A stretch of DNA of 64,000 bases, taken from Micrococcales bacterium 31B (GTDB lineage: Bacteria; Actinomycetota; Actinomycetes; Actinomycetales; Dermabacteraceae). Below are positions 19,184-26,490 of this stretch, piece after piece. Every line of letters begins with the position of its first letter. The first letter of the stretch is position 1. Under the pieces are notes generated by a model. That model worked only from the letters and a program-made list of their open reading frames with translations, searched no databases and was not told the origin of the DNA. The DNA lies in NCBI GenBank assembly GCA_022803075.1, contig JAFFTF010000003.1, forward strand, positions 100,037 to 164,036, read 5' to 3'. The translations under genes were made by a program, and so were the position numbers.

Positions 19184-19311
19184 GGCGGACCTTCCTTGAC
19201 GAGTAGCACCAGTTTAGGCGCCACCAGCCTGCATTTTTGCGCGTGTTTCGCGCCACCGTCGCTCCGCGCCGAATCGCCGCAGTGCCTTCGCATTGCGCAC
19301 GCAACCTCGAC

Positions 19312-19317
19312 TAGTCT
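19312..19317 (+). promoter_or_regulatory. Candidate -10 element of the hlyIII gene (leaderless)
   Basis: TAGTCT (TANNNT) ends six nt before the GTG at 19324; there is no Shine-Dalgarno. Confidence 0.45.
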
Positions 19318-19323
19318 GGCTAG

Positions 19324-20016
19324 GTGCCACGTTCCCCGCTGCTGCCTTCGCCCCGGTCGGCGAATCCCCTTTTTTCGCTAAAGCCCACCGCTCGGGGTTG
19401 GATCCACACCATCTCATGCCCCGTTGCGCTGGCCCTGGGTCTCGTGCTTGTCATCATGGCACCTACCGTGAATGCTCGCATCGCGTGCGCCATCTTCACG
19501 ATGACTGCGGGCCTGCTGTTTGGCATTAGCGCCATTTATCACCGCGGCCGCTTCACGCCCCAGGCGACGGCGATCTTGAAGCGCGCCGATCATGCCAATA
19601 TTTTTCTCATCATTGCGGGCACGTTCACGCCGCTGGCCGTCATCACCCTGCCGTATGACGAGGCGCGCAACATGCTGTTGTTGGGATGGATCGGCGCGAT
19701 CGTGGGCGTCGCGTTCCGCCTGCTGTGGCTGAGCGCACCGCGCTGGCTGTACGTTCCCGCGTACGTCGCCCTGGGCGTCGCCGCTCTCGTGTTCACCCCC
19801 GACATCCTGCAGTTCCGCACCGGTGGCGTCGTCATGCTGCTGCTCGCGATCGGCGGCGCGATGTACATCATCGGCGCAATCATTTATGGCTTCAAGTGGC
19901 CGAGCCCGCGGGCCAAACACTTCGGGTTTCACGAGTATTTTCACGTCTGCACGGTGCTGGGTTTCGGGTGTCACTTGGCGTCCGTGGCGTGCGCGGTGGC
20001 GGGCCTCTACCCCTGA
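19324..20016 (+). CDS. Hemolysin III / YqfA family membrane protein (PAQR-like)
   Basis: 230 residues with about seven transmembrane helices. Family motifs: SAIYHRGRF, RADHANIFLIIAGTFTPLAV and the C-terminal HEYFHVCTVLGFGCHL, which supply the conserved His and Asp residues thought to bind zinc in the PAQR superfamily. The function in bacteria is uncertain (membrane homeostasis has been proposed). It is divergent from uppS and overlaps the convergent DUF255 gene by 10 bp. The position equals Rv1085c beside Rv1086 in mycobacteria. Confidence 0.9.
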   Translation: MPRSPLLPSPRSANPLFSLKPTARGWIHTISCPVALALGLVLVIMAPTVNARIACAIFTMTAGLLFGISAIYHRGRFTPQATAILKRADHANIFLIIAGTFTPLAVITLPYDEARNMLLLGWIGAIVGVAFRLLWLSAPRWLYVPAYVALGVAALVFTPDILQFRTGGVVMLLLAIGGAMYIIGAIIYGFKWPSPRAKHFGFHEYFHVCTVLGFGCHLASVACAVAGLYP

Positions 20017-22172
20017 GGTTTTGCGGCTGCGTCTCCCCGCAGGGCCGCGGTCAGCGCGCCCGCCGTGGCGACGGGCGGCGAGCACCAGCCGGTGTCGTCG
20101 CGTGTGGTGCACACGTAGGCGAGCGCCGTGGCTCCCGCGGGGTAGGTGGTGGATTCGCGCACGAGCACGAGGTTTGGTTGGGGGCTCAGTAGGGCTGCGC
20201 TGCACAGGGCCGCGGCGCCCTCCCCCGGCGTCACATGAACCACGAGAATGCCGTCCTCGCGGCGAGCTCGGTCGCGTAGCCACTCGGTGGTGAGGGCGGG
20301 TGCCGCGTCGGGGGCAGCGTGGAGCAGGGGCGTGTGCCGGGCCAGCGTGGCCTGCACGACAGCGGCGGACGCCCGGGTGGCCCGATCCCCCGCAACCTCC
20401 GAGGGGTCCGTCTCGGTGGCGGCCGCGAGGTCGGCGCGTGCCACGCCCCACAGGATGTGCGCGGCGAGAGCCCTAAGGCCCCATGCCACCCCGCTCGGCG
20501 CAGCACTTTCCGTGACGACGGTGGCGAGCGGCGCACCCGCCGGGAGCGGACCGTGCGCGAGGTCCCACGCCGGTTCTTGCAAAGTCCCCGATTCGGCCGC
20601 GGCCTCGCGGAGCACCCCCACAATGTCATCGAGCCACAGCGGTTCACCGCCCGTGGCCTGCGCGATTCTCCAGTCGGCCCAGCCGAGTGCGCCCAGGTCG
20701 GCGAGCGTCGCGGGAACTTGCGAGGCCTGCCCCTCGAACAGGGCGTGCGCGTAGCGGCCCGGGCCTAACCGCCACGATCCGAGGCAACGCTGGAACCCGG
20801 CCACGAGCGCGTCCGGCACGATACCGGGCAGCCCGCCGACAGCGAGGGCATCGGCGCAGGCCGCCCACGCGGCGGCCTGCGTCTCGAGGGTGAGCAGGTG
20901 GTCGGGCGCCGGGGCGGGTCGGCCGTTCGCGGCGCGCGCGAGGGGCTCGCGGAGGCCCTCGGGCAGGGGCTCGGGCAGCAGTCGGGGTGGGGCCGGGGCG
21001 CGCCGGGTGAGGGGGCCGGGCTCGGCGACAGGGACCATGAGGCCGCTGGCCTCGAGGGCGGACGCCGCGGTGGCTGGGTCGGTCGCCAGGGCCGCGGCCA
21101 CGAGGGGCCCGTTCCACACGTAGTGCGCTCCCTCACGCTCCAGGTGGCCCTGCTGTGCGACTGCGGGATCTGGGTGGCTGTCCGCGGAGCGCGCGGTGTA
21201 GAAGCCGTCGCCGTGCAACGGTTGGGGGCTGCGGCCGAGGCTGGACTGGAGACCGCGGGCGGCTTCCGCGACATCGTGGGGGGTGACCCCGCAGGCGTCG
21301 GCGCGCAGCAGGGCGGTGAGCGTTTCGAGCCACTGGGCATTGTCGCTCAGCATTTTCTCGAAATGGGGGGTGCTCCACTGGCGGTCGACGGTGTAGCGGA
21401 AGATCCCACCCGCGACGGGGTCGCTCAGCGCTCCCCGCCCGATGGCGCAGATACGGCTCGAGATGGCGCGGAGCAGAGCGGAGGCCTGGGGGGAATCCGC
21501 AGCGTCGCGGGCCCGGAGCCACGCCCCCAACTGGGCCTGCACGAGGTAGAGCTCGGGAAACTTGGCGTCGCTGCCGCTGCCGCCGTGTTCGGGGTCGTGA
21601 TCGCGCAGGAGCGCGTGGACGAGCGCGGCCTCTGTGGGGGCCCGCTCCTCGCGGGTGGCGCGCGACGAGGTGGTGAAATCTTGACCGAGCATGGCGACCA
21701 CCATGCGCCCCGAGGCGAGGGCCTGGTCGCGCCGCTGGCTCCAGGCGTCGAGCACGGCGTCGCAGACCTGTCGCAGTGAGGGCTGGCCGCCGCGGGGTTC
21801 GCGGGGGTAATAGAGGCCCGCGTAGAAGGCGAGGCCGTCGGCGTCGGTGAAGGCGTTCAGCGGCCAACCGGCGCGTCCGGTCATGGCCTGCACGACCGAA
21901 ATGTAGGCGGCGTCGACGTGGGGGTGCTCGAGGCGATCCACTTTGATGCAGACGAAATGCTCGTTGAGATACGCGGCCGTTTCGGGGTCGTTGAACGAAT
22001 CTGCGCTCATGACGTGGCACCAATGGCACGCCGAATATCCGATACTAATGAGGACGGGGACGTCTCTCTCGCGGGCGTGAGCGAACGCCTCGGGCCCGTA
22101 GGGCCACCAGTGAACGGGCTGTTCAGAGTGCTCGCGCAGGTAGGTTGAGGTGGAGTGTTGCAGTCGGTTCAC
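20007..22172 (-). CDS. DUF255 / YyaL-type protein with thioredoxin domain
   Basis: 721 residues. The N-terminal thioredoxin-like DUF255 domain has the redox motif C49-H-W-C52 in GYSACHWCHVMSADSF, preceded by YLREHSEQPVHWW. A long (alpha/alpha)6-like helical region follows, as in human SPATA20 and B. subtilis YyaL. The biochemical role is unknown. GTG 22172 is chosen because GGAGGGG lies 3-9 nt upstream and the family begins NRLQHSTSTYL. The position equals Rv1084 in the mycobacterial mca neighbourhood. Confidence 0.9.
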   Translation of the reverse strand: MNRLQHSTSTYLREHSEQPVHWWPYGPEAFAHARERDVPVLISIGYSACHWCHVMSADSFNDPETAAYLNEHFVCIKVDRLEHPHVDAAYISVVQAMTGRAGWPLNAFTDADGLAFYAGLYYPREPRGGQPSLRQVCDAVLDAWSQRRDQALASGRMVVAMLGQDFTTSSRATREERAPTEAALVHALLRDHDPEHGGSGSDAKFPELYLVQAQLGAWLRARDAADSPQASALLRAISSRICAIGRGALSDPVAGGIFRYTVDRQWSTPHFEKMLSDNAQWLETLTALLRADACGVTPHDVAEAARGLQSSLGRSPQPLHGDGFYTARSADSHPDPAVAQQGHLEREGAHYVWNGPLVAAALATDPATAASALEASGLMVPVAEPGPLTRRAPAPPRLLPEPLPEGLREPLARAANGRPAPAPDHLLTLETQAAAWAACADALAVGGLPGIVPDALVAGFQRCLGSWRLGPGRYAHALFEGQASQVPATLADLGALGWADWRIAQATGGEPLWLDDIVGVLREAAAESGTLQEPAWDLAHGPLPAGAPLATVVTESAAPSGVAWGLRALAAHILWGVARADLAAATETDPSEVAGDRATRASAAVVQATLARHTPLLHAAPDAAPALTTEWLRDRARREDGILVVHVTPGEGAAALCSAALLSPQPNLVLVRESTTYPAGATALAYVCTTRDDTGWCSPPVATAGALTAALRGDAAAKPQG

Positions 22173-22229
22173 GAACCCCTCCAATCATCACTTAAAGTTT
22201 TCGCGTGGATACTCTAAGTGGTTCTTCGG

Positions 22230-22235
22230 TATCTT
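22230..22235 (+). promoter_or_regulatory. Candidate -10 element of the MarR gene (leaderless)
   Basis: TATCTT (TANNNT) ends six nt before ATG 22242 and supports that start over the in-frame codon at 22218. Confidence 0.45.
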
Positions 22236-22241
22236 GAATGT

Positions 22242-22751
22242 ATGTCCAGTTTCCTCATGCCTGACTCGAGTGTCACGTTCTCGATGTCCGGCACCCAGAC
22301 GCCCAGCGTTGATCTCGTCGATGCCGTTGATCGACAACTCGCGCTGCTCTTCCGTCGCACTCGCGCGGTCATGATCGCGGCCGCGAGCCACCTCGACGAA
22401 CACTTGGGCAGCCACGCGTACGGCATTGTGGTCCGCTTGGCCGAACTCGAAGAGGCCGAGATACCCGCGCGCGTGACCGAACTCGCCACGTATTTCGTCG
22501 TCGGCAAGCCCACCATATCGCGTCAGGTGTCGTCGCTCGAGGCCCACGGCCTCGTCACCAAGACCCCGGACCACCACGATGGCCGGGCCGCCCTCGTGCG
22601 CCTCACTCCGTCGGGGCGCGAGCGCCTCGAAGAGACCCGCACCGCTCGTCGCGCCTGGCTACAACGCGCGCTCGAGAATTGGTCGAACTCCGACCTGAGC
22701 GACGCCGTGACGCTGCTCGCCCGGCTCAACGAAAGCCAAGACCTCCGCTAG
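22242..22751 (+). CDS. MarR-family transcriptional regulator
   Basis: 169 residues with the MarR winged helix in the middle (IPARVTELATYFVVGKPTIS, RQVSSLEAHGLVTKT) and the wing (PDHHDGRAALVRLTPSGRERL). Flanking helices (~20-45 and ~125-165) form the usual dimer interface. It is divergent from the DUF255 gene with 69 bp between starts, so it may control that promoter as well as its own. The ligand is unknown. Confidence 0.88.
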   Translation: MSSFLMPDSSVTFSMSGTQTPSVDLVDAVDRQLALLFRRTRAVMIAAASHLDEHLGSHAYGIVVRLAELEEAEIPARVTELATYFVVGKPTISRQVSSLEAHGLVTKTPDHHDGRAALVRLTPSGRERLEETRTARRAWLQRALENWSNSDLSDAVTLLARLNESQDLR

Positions 22752-22763
22752 AGCCAGAGGCAA

Positions 22764-23129
22764 TTACGCCCCGCGCCCGCCATCCGTCGGATGAGCGCCG
22801 CCCAGTGCCGACTCGCCCTCCGTAGCGCCGCCGAGCGCTGACTCGCCCTGCGCCGGTTCAGACGCGTCGGCCTCCTCCCGGGCAGCGGCACGCTCTCGCG
22901 CCTCCCCCGCCATCCGCACGTTGCGCATGCGTCGCACCATGTCGCGCAGAAGAAAGATGAGCGTGACCGTCACCGCAAACAGGAAGATAAAGCCGAGGAT
23001 TCCCGGCCCGATCTGCTCGGCAGTAAAGCCCTTGGGCGGCTCGGGGTTTCCCCCGAGACCCCCATCTAGGGGGCGCAGCGGCTCCACCAACGTCATCAAG
23101 ACCTGTGTCGCACCATGCACAAAACTCAT
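22764..23129 (-). CDS. Small single-pass membrane protein downstream of mca
   Basis: 121 residues: one transmembrane helix (~43-63, GILGFIFLFAVTVTLIFLL), a basic juxtamembrane stretch (RDMVRRMRNVRM) and an acidic tail with a duplicated GESALGGA segment. It begins 12 nt after the mca stop with AAGGGAG, so it belongs to the mca operon. It corresponds in position and plan to mycobacterial Rv1083. The function is unknown. Confidence 0.75.
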   Translation of the reverse strand: MSFVHGATQVLMTLVEPLRPLDGGLGGNPEPPKGFTAEQIGPGILGFIFLFAVTVTLIFLLRDMVRRMRNVRMAGEARERAAAREEADASEPAQGESALGGATEGESALGGAHPTDGGRGA

Positions 23130-23141
23130 GAGTTTGCTCCC

Positions 23142-24011
23142 TTAACCGCGCAGTCCAGCGAACAGATCGTCCTCGGGCAGGGTGACGCCGATGCGTGAAG
23201 TCCGCAGTTCGAAATCGTCGGTTGGCCACACGCGCGCCTGCAGGTCGCGGGGCACCGCGAAGAAGAACCCCTCCGGGTCAATCTGCGTCGCGTGGGCCAG
23301 CAACGCCTGATCGCGCAATTCAAAGTACTTCGAGCACTCCACGTGGGTGGTCATCATGCGCTCCCGGCGGTGCTTCCACGATTCCAGCCAATCCGCGAAC
23401 GGAGAATCGATGCCCTCCTCCACCATGGCATTGTGCAGGGCTTCGAGACGAGCCCGGCTGAAGCCATGGTTGTAGTAAATCTTGGAGACCGACCAGGCCT
23501 CGCCCGCGTCGGGGTAGCGCGCCGGGTCGGCCGCGGCCTCGAACGCCGACATCGACACGGCATGCGTCATGATGTGGTCGGGGTGGGGGTAGCCGCCGTT
23601 CTCGTCATAGGTCGTCATGACCTGCGGGCGGAACTCGCGAATCACGCGGACGAGCGCCTCCGTCGTGACGTCGAGGGGTTGCAGCGCGAAGCACCCCTCC
23701 GGCAAGGGAGGCAACGGATCACCCTCGGGCAGACCCGAATCGACGAAGCCCAGCCAGCGATGCTGGATCCCGAGGATCCTCGCCGCGGAGGCCATCTCGT
23801 CGCGGCGCACCTGAGACAGGTTTGCCTCCACCTCGGCGTTGCCCTTCAGCCGCGGATTCAAGATGTCGCCGCGCTCGCCGCCCGTGCAGGAGACCACCAA
23901 GACCTCACACCCCTCGGCAACGTAGCGCGCCATCGACGCCGCGCCCTTGCTCGATTCATCGTCGGGGTGCGCGTGTACCGCGAGTAATCGCAGAGGTGTG
24001 TCGCTGCTCAT
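23142..24011 (-). CDS. mca: Mycothiol S-conjugate amidase
   Basis: 289-residue zinc hydrolase of the MshB/Mca LmbE-like family. Mca cleaves mycothiol S-conjugates so that toxins leave as mercapturic acids; mycothiol is confined to Actinobacteria. Motifs: [15 protein letters not shown] (zinc His/Asp), [14 protein letters not shown] (zinc His) and [22 protein letters not shown] and the ~290 length favour Mca over MshB. AAAGG precedes the ATG. It is divergent from the DUF4307 gene. Confidence 0.93.
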   Translation of the reverse strand: MSSDTPLRLLAVHAHPDDESSKGAASMARYVAEGCEVLVVSCTGGERGDILNPRLKGNAEVEANLSQVRRDEMASAARILGIQHRWLGFVDSGLPEGDPLPPLPEGCFALQPLDVTTEALVRVIREFRPQVMTTYDENGGYPHPDHIMTHAVSMSAFEAAADPARYPDAGEAWSVSKIYYNHGFSRARLEALHNAMVEEGIDSPFADWLESWKHRRERMMTTHVECSKYFELRDQALLAHATQIDPEGFFFAVPRDLQARVWPTDDFELRTSRIGVTLPEDDLFAGLRG

Positions 24012-24106
24012 GCTGGCCTTTCACGAAGTGTGTGCGGAAACCCGCCGTAGCGGATGCGGGGCGCGTGAACCGGAACCCGAGATTTCGAGATTCGCTCCCC
24101 CTGAAA

Positions 24107-24112
24107 GATAAT
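24107..24112 (+). promoter_or_regulatory. Candidate -10 element of the DUF4307 gene (leaderless)
   Basis: GATAAT ends six nt before ATG 24119; no ribosome-binding site is visible. Confidence 0.45.
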
Positions 24113-24118
24113 GGCTAA

Positions 24119-24538
24119 ATGTACGACAAGCACATTCAGGCCGACGCCCTACTTGCGGTCCGGTACGGGGTGGCGGGGGCTCGCTCACGCTGGCTCCACC
24201 CCAAGTTTCTCATTAGTGTGCTTGCAGTCGCGTTCCTCGCGTTAGTGACATTGATCGGGATTCGCTACGCCTCGCCCGATGTCACGGGCCGCGAGGTGAA
24301 CTGGCGTGCCGTCAGCGCCACCGAACTGATCGTCAATATTGACGTCAAGATGGCGGCGGGCTCCGTCGCGCAGTGCGCGATTCAGGCGCTCGATTTCAAC
24401 CAAACCCAGGTCGGTTACGCGCTCGTGCAGGTCGGCCCCGCGACGAGCGACCAAATCACCCAGTCGGTCACGGTGAAAACGCAACGTATAGCCACGGCGG
24501 GCCAGGTGGCGTCCTGCAAACTGCTGACCAGCCCGTAG
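24119..24538 (+). CDS. DUF4307 membrane-anchored protein
   Basis: 139 residues: short cytoplasmic N-terminus, one transmembrane helix (~30-48, FLISVLAVAFLALVTLIGI) and an extracellular beta-rich domain (~55-139) with two Cys (AQCAIQALDF, ASCKLLTS) that could form a disulfide. The plan and position between mca and greA match the actinobacterial DUF4307 family (Rv1081c in M. tuberculosis). The function is unknown. Confidence 0.85.
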   Translation: MYDKHIQADALLAVRYGVAGARSRWLHPKFLISVLAVAFLALVTLIGIRYASPDVTGREVNWRAVSATELIVNIDVKMAAGSVAQCAIQALDFNQTQVGYALVQVGPATSDQITQSVTVKTQRIATAGQVASCKLLTSP

Positions 24539-24580
24539 GCGCGCCGCAACTCCACCACGAGACAGACCGAGTAAAACCGC

Positions 24581-24630
24581 GCCGGCCCTAGCCAGCCCAA
24601 GCCAGCCCAAGCCAGCCCAGGCCAGCCCGA
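24581..24630. repeat. Five tandem 10-bp repeats (GCCAGCCCAA)
   Basis: Units GCCGGCCCTA, GCCAGCCCAA, GCCAGCCCAA, GCCAGCCCAG and GCCAGCCCGA lie head to tail between the DUF4307 stop and the greA promoter. Confidence 0.9.
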
Positions 24631-24697
24631 GACGTGCCCAAGTAAGCCAACAGCGCAATTCGCTCCGACTGTTGCTCAAATAATGCCGTGTACCGGT

Positions 24698-24725
24698 TTG
24701 GCGTGACAGACTGTGGCGATAGTTT
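24698..24725 (+). promoter_or_regulatory. Candidate greA promoter
   Basis: TTGGCG (24698-24703), a 16-nt spacer, then TAGTTT (24720-24725). This would start RNA near 24732, giving a leader of about 85 nt that contains a terminator-like hairpin. Confidence 0.4.
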
Positions 24726-24770
24726 TCTGAGCGCCGCCGTGGGCTGCGCCCGCACTCTAGATCCACGCCA

Positions 24771-24799
24771 CGTCCGCCTCGGCGGGCGCCTTATTTTTT
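24771..24799 (+). terminator. Intrinsic terminator inside the greA leader
   Basis: Seven-bp GC-rich stem CGTCCGC / GCGGGCG (one G-U pair) with a CTCG loop, then CCTTATTTTTT. It ends 19 nt upstream of the greA ATG, leaving no room for a promoter between it and the gene. Confidence 0.6.
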
Positions 24800-24818
24800 G
24801 TCTCTGTATGGAGGAATC

Positions 24819-25310
24819 ATGTCCGATGACGCAAACGTCACTTGGCTGACCCAAGAAGCCTACGATCGGCTCGCCGCTGAGCTGGAGCACCTGACGGGCC
24901 CGGCGCGCGCAGAAATCACCGAGAAGATCGCGGCCGCTCGCGCCGAAGGCGACCTCAAAGAGAATGGCGGCTACCACGCGGCCCGCGAAGAACAGGGCAA
25001 GCAAGAGGCTCGCATCCGGCAGCTCGAGGCACTCCTGAAGTCGGCGAAGGTCGGCGCCGCCCCGACCTCCAGTTCGGACCAGGTGGGCCCGGGCATCGTC
25101 GTCACCGTGCACATGGCGGGCTCCGAGTCGCGGTTCCTCCTGGGCTCGCGCGAGATTGCGGCCACCACCGACCTCGAGGTCTACAGCGAGCAGTCCCCCC
25201 TGGGCAACGCCATCAATGGCCTCAAGGTGGGCGACGAGACCAGCTTCTTGACCCCCCGCGGCAAGGAGATCGCCGTCAAGATCCTGAAGGTAGAGCCGTT
25301 CACGGGCTAA
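24819..25310 (+). CDS. greA: Transcription elongation factor GreA
   Basis: 163 residues. The N-terminal coiled-coil domain (WLTQEAYDRLAAELEHL, ARAEGDLKENGGYHAAREEQG) holds the acidic tip that stimulates RNA cleavage in backtracked polymerase. The C-terminal FKBP-like domain follows (PGIVVTVHMAG, SPLGNAINGLKVGDETSF). ATG 24819 has GGAGGA six nt upstream; the extra seven upstream codons are in frame but lack a ribosome site. It must be transcribed through the hairpin at 24771-24799. Confidence 0.96.
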   Translation: MSDDANVTWLTQEAYDRLAAELEHLTGPARAEITEKIAAARAEGDLKENGGYHAAREEQGKQEARIRQLEALLKSAKVGAAPTSSSDQVGPGIVVTVHMAGSESRFLLGSREIAATTDLEVYSEQSPLGNAINGLKVGDETSFLTPRGKEIAVKILKVEPFTG

Positions 25311-25322
25311 ATCTTCCCACGA

Positions 25323-25361
25323 GGCGGGGGCGCAACTCGGTGACGAGATTGCGCCCCCGCC
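25323..25361 (+). terminator. Terminator of greA
   Basis: Perfect 13-bp stem GGCGGGGGCGCAA / TTGCGCCCCCGCC with a 13-nt loop; a T-run (CCCTTTTTT) lies further downstream. Confidence 0.8.
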
Positions 25362-25428
25362 TTCGTGTACGCCCTTTTTTGTCATGTTTCGGACGCCCGA
25401 TTCACCATTTACATCGCTTCGTTGCGGA

Positions 25429-25450
25429 TAGACGAAAGTCTAGTTTTTTT
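25429..25450 (+). terminator. Short hairpin with T-run
   Basis: TAGAC-GAAA-GTCTA followed by GTTTTTTT. The stem is only five bp but has a stable GNRA loop and a strong U-tract. It may be a back-up terminator for greA. Confidence 0.4.
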
Positions 25451-25566
25451 ACATTAGTGCCGGGGCGCCCCCCGCCACCAACTGGCACTTTGCGGAAATT
25501 AACGTTTCTTTGCAGTCGTGTCACAGCTGCGGCGCGAACAAAGTGGCGAAACACGCAAGAATGCGC

Positions 25567-25597
25567 TTGACGCTGGCCGTTTCGCGTCCGCTATAGT
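25567..25597 (+). promoter_or_regulatory. Promoter of the 48-codon gene
   Basis: TTGACG (25567-25572) and TATAGT (25592-25597) with a 19-nt spacer (18 if CTATAG is used). Transcription from about 25604 gives a leader of roughly 135 nt. Confidence 0.55.
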
Positions 25598-25640
25598 AAT
25601 GCTATTGCAAAGAGGTCATTCGCCGGTGCGGTGGGCTCAC

Positions 25641-25702
25641 GCGACCGTGACCGAGTTTTTACTTAGGGGGTCACACTCGGGCACCGAGTCCGCTCCGACT
25701 CG
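25641..25702 (+). promoter_or_regulatory. Structured 5' leader with alternative hairpins
   Basis: GTGACC (25647-25652) pairs with GGTCAC (25669-25674). The overlapping CCGAG (25651-25655) can instead pair with CTCGG (25676-25680). CGAGTC-CGCTCC-GACTCG (25685-25702) is a separate perfect hairpin. Mutually exclusive pairings suggest possible regulation; no known riboswitch class is recognised. Confidence 0.4.
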
Positions 25703-25740
25703 CTACTCACTTTTCAGAAGGCAAACGAGGGGAAGCCATC

Positions 25741-25887
25741 ATGAGCAACGCAACTGTATACATCGGGTACGACGATCCCTGGTTCGATCCAGCCGACGAG
25801 GCCTTCGAGTTCGACGACAATCGACCCACCTTGGTGAACAAGTTAACGCACCGATTCATGTCGTTCCTCCAGTTGGAAAACCGGTAG
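25741..25887 (+). CDS. Novel 48-residue acidic/amphipathic small protein
   Basis: 48 codons, not assignable to any family I know. The N-terminal half is acidic and aromatic (YIGYDDPWFDPADEAFEFDD, net strongly negative); the C-terminal half is basic and hydrophobic (LVNKLTHRFMSFLQLENR) and could form an amphipathic helix. Support for it being real: GAGGGG six nt upstream of the ATG, a near-consensus promoter, a long structured leader, and a terminator 44 nt after the stop. It is an isolated transcription unit between greA and rimI. It is too short for common gene-calling cut-offs. Confidence 0.75.
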   Translation: MSNATVYIGYDDPWFDPADEAFEFDDNRPTLVNKLTHRFMSFLQLENR

Positions 25888-25930
25888 GCACCGAGTCAAC
25901 GCAGACCGCAGCACATTCCTGGCAGACTTT

Positions 25931-25967
25931 AGCGGCGGCGGCACCCACAAGGGTTGCGGCCGCCGCT
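25931..25967 (+). terminator. Terminator of the 48-codon gene
   Basis: Imperfect 16-bp inverted repeat AGCGGCGGCGGCACCC / GGGTTGCGGCCGCCGCT with an ACAA loop, followed by GCGTTTTG. Confidence 0.65.
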
Positions 25968-26001
25968 GCGTTTTGCGCGCCCCGACGTTGCGGGGCCGCG
26001 G

Positions 26002-26490
26002 CTAGGCCGGGCGCCGGCGCATGATCTTCGCGTCCACCCCACCGCCGTAGTAATTACTCCGCCTCGCGATAACGACGAACCCTAATCCTTCGTATAACCG
26101 CATCGCGCGCTCGTTATCCGCCCGCACCTCGAGCATGACCGCGCCCGCACCCCTCGCCCGCGCCCGCTCCAGCAAGACCTCCATGAGACTGAGCCCGAGG
26201 CCCTGGCCCTGGTCCCGGGTGGCCACCGCAATCGTCTGTACGTCGCTGACCCCACCGTGCACGGGCTCCGACACGATGCCACCGTAGGCCGCGAGACGTG
26301 ACTCGCCCCTCGGAGCGTCCCCGCCCGGATCAGCAAACACCGCGAAATAGTCGCGACCCGAGGCTGCCAGTTCCGACCACCACCCGGACTCGCTCCACGC
26401 CGTCCCACCAAACAGCTCCCGCTCGAGCGGCATGAGGGCGCTCAGGTGCCACCAGCGCAACCGTTCGCAGCGATACCCCGCGGCAAACAT
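26002..26490 (-). CDS. rimI: Ribosomal-protein-alanine N-acetyltransferase RimI
   Basis: 162-residue GNAT acetyltransferase. Motif A (TIAVATRDQGQGLGLSLMEVLL) binds acetyl-CoA; VMLEVRADNERAMRLYEGLGF and RRSNYY match RimI. In E. coli it acetylates S18, and in actinobacteria it associates with the TsaB/TsaD system. Its ATG overlaps the tsaB stop by one nt, making it the last gene of the alr-tsaE-tsaB-rimI run. tsaD, often next in this operon, is absent here. Confidence 0.9.
   Translation of the reverse strand: MFAAGYRCERLRWWHLSALMPLERELFGGTAWSESGWWSELAASGRDYFAVFADPGGDAPRGESRLAAYGGIVSEPVHGGVSDVQTIAVATRDQGQGLGLSLMEVLLERARARGAGAVMLEVRADNERAMRLYEGLGFVVIARRSNYYGGGVDAKIMRRRPA

Larger units (their letters stand above)
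25311..25740. other. Non-coding region between greA and the 48-codon gene
   Basis: 430 bp with no credible gene. It holds the greA terminator (25323-25361), a short hairpin with a T-run (25429-25450), an AGTGCC ... GGCACT inverted repeat (25455-25488), and the promoter and structured leader of the gene at 25741. Confidence 0.7.
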
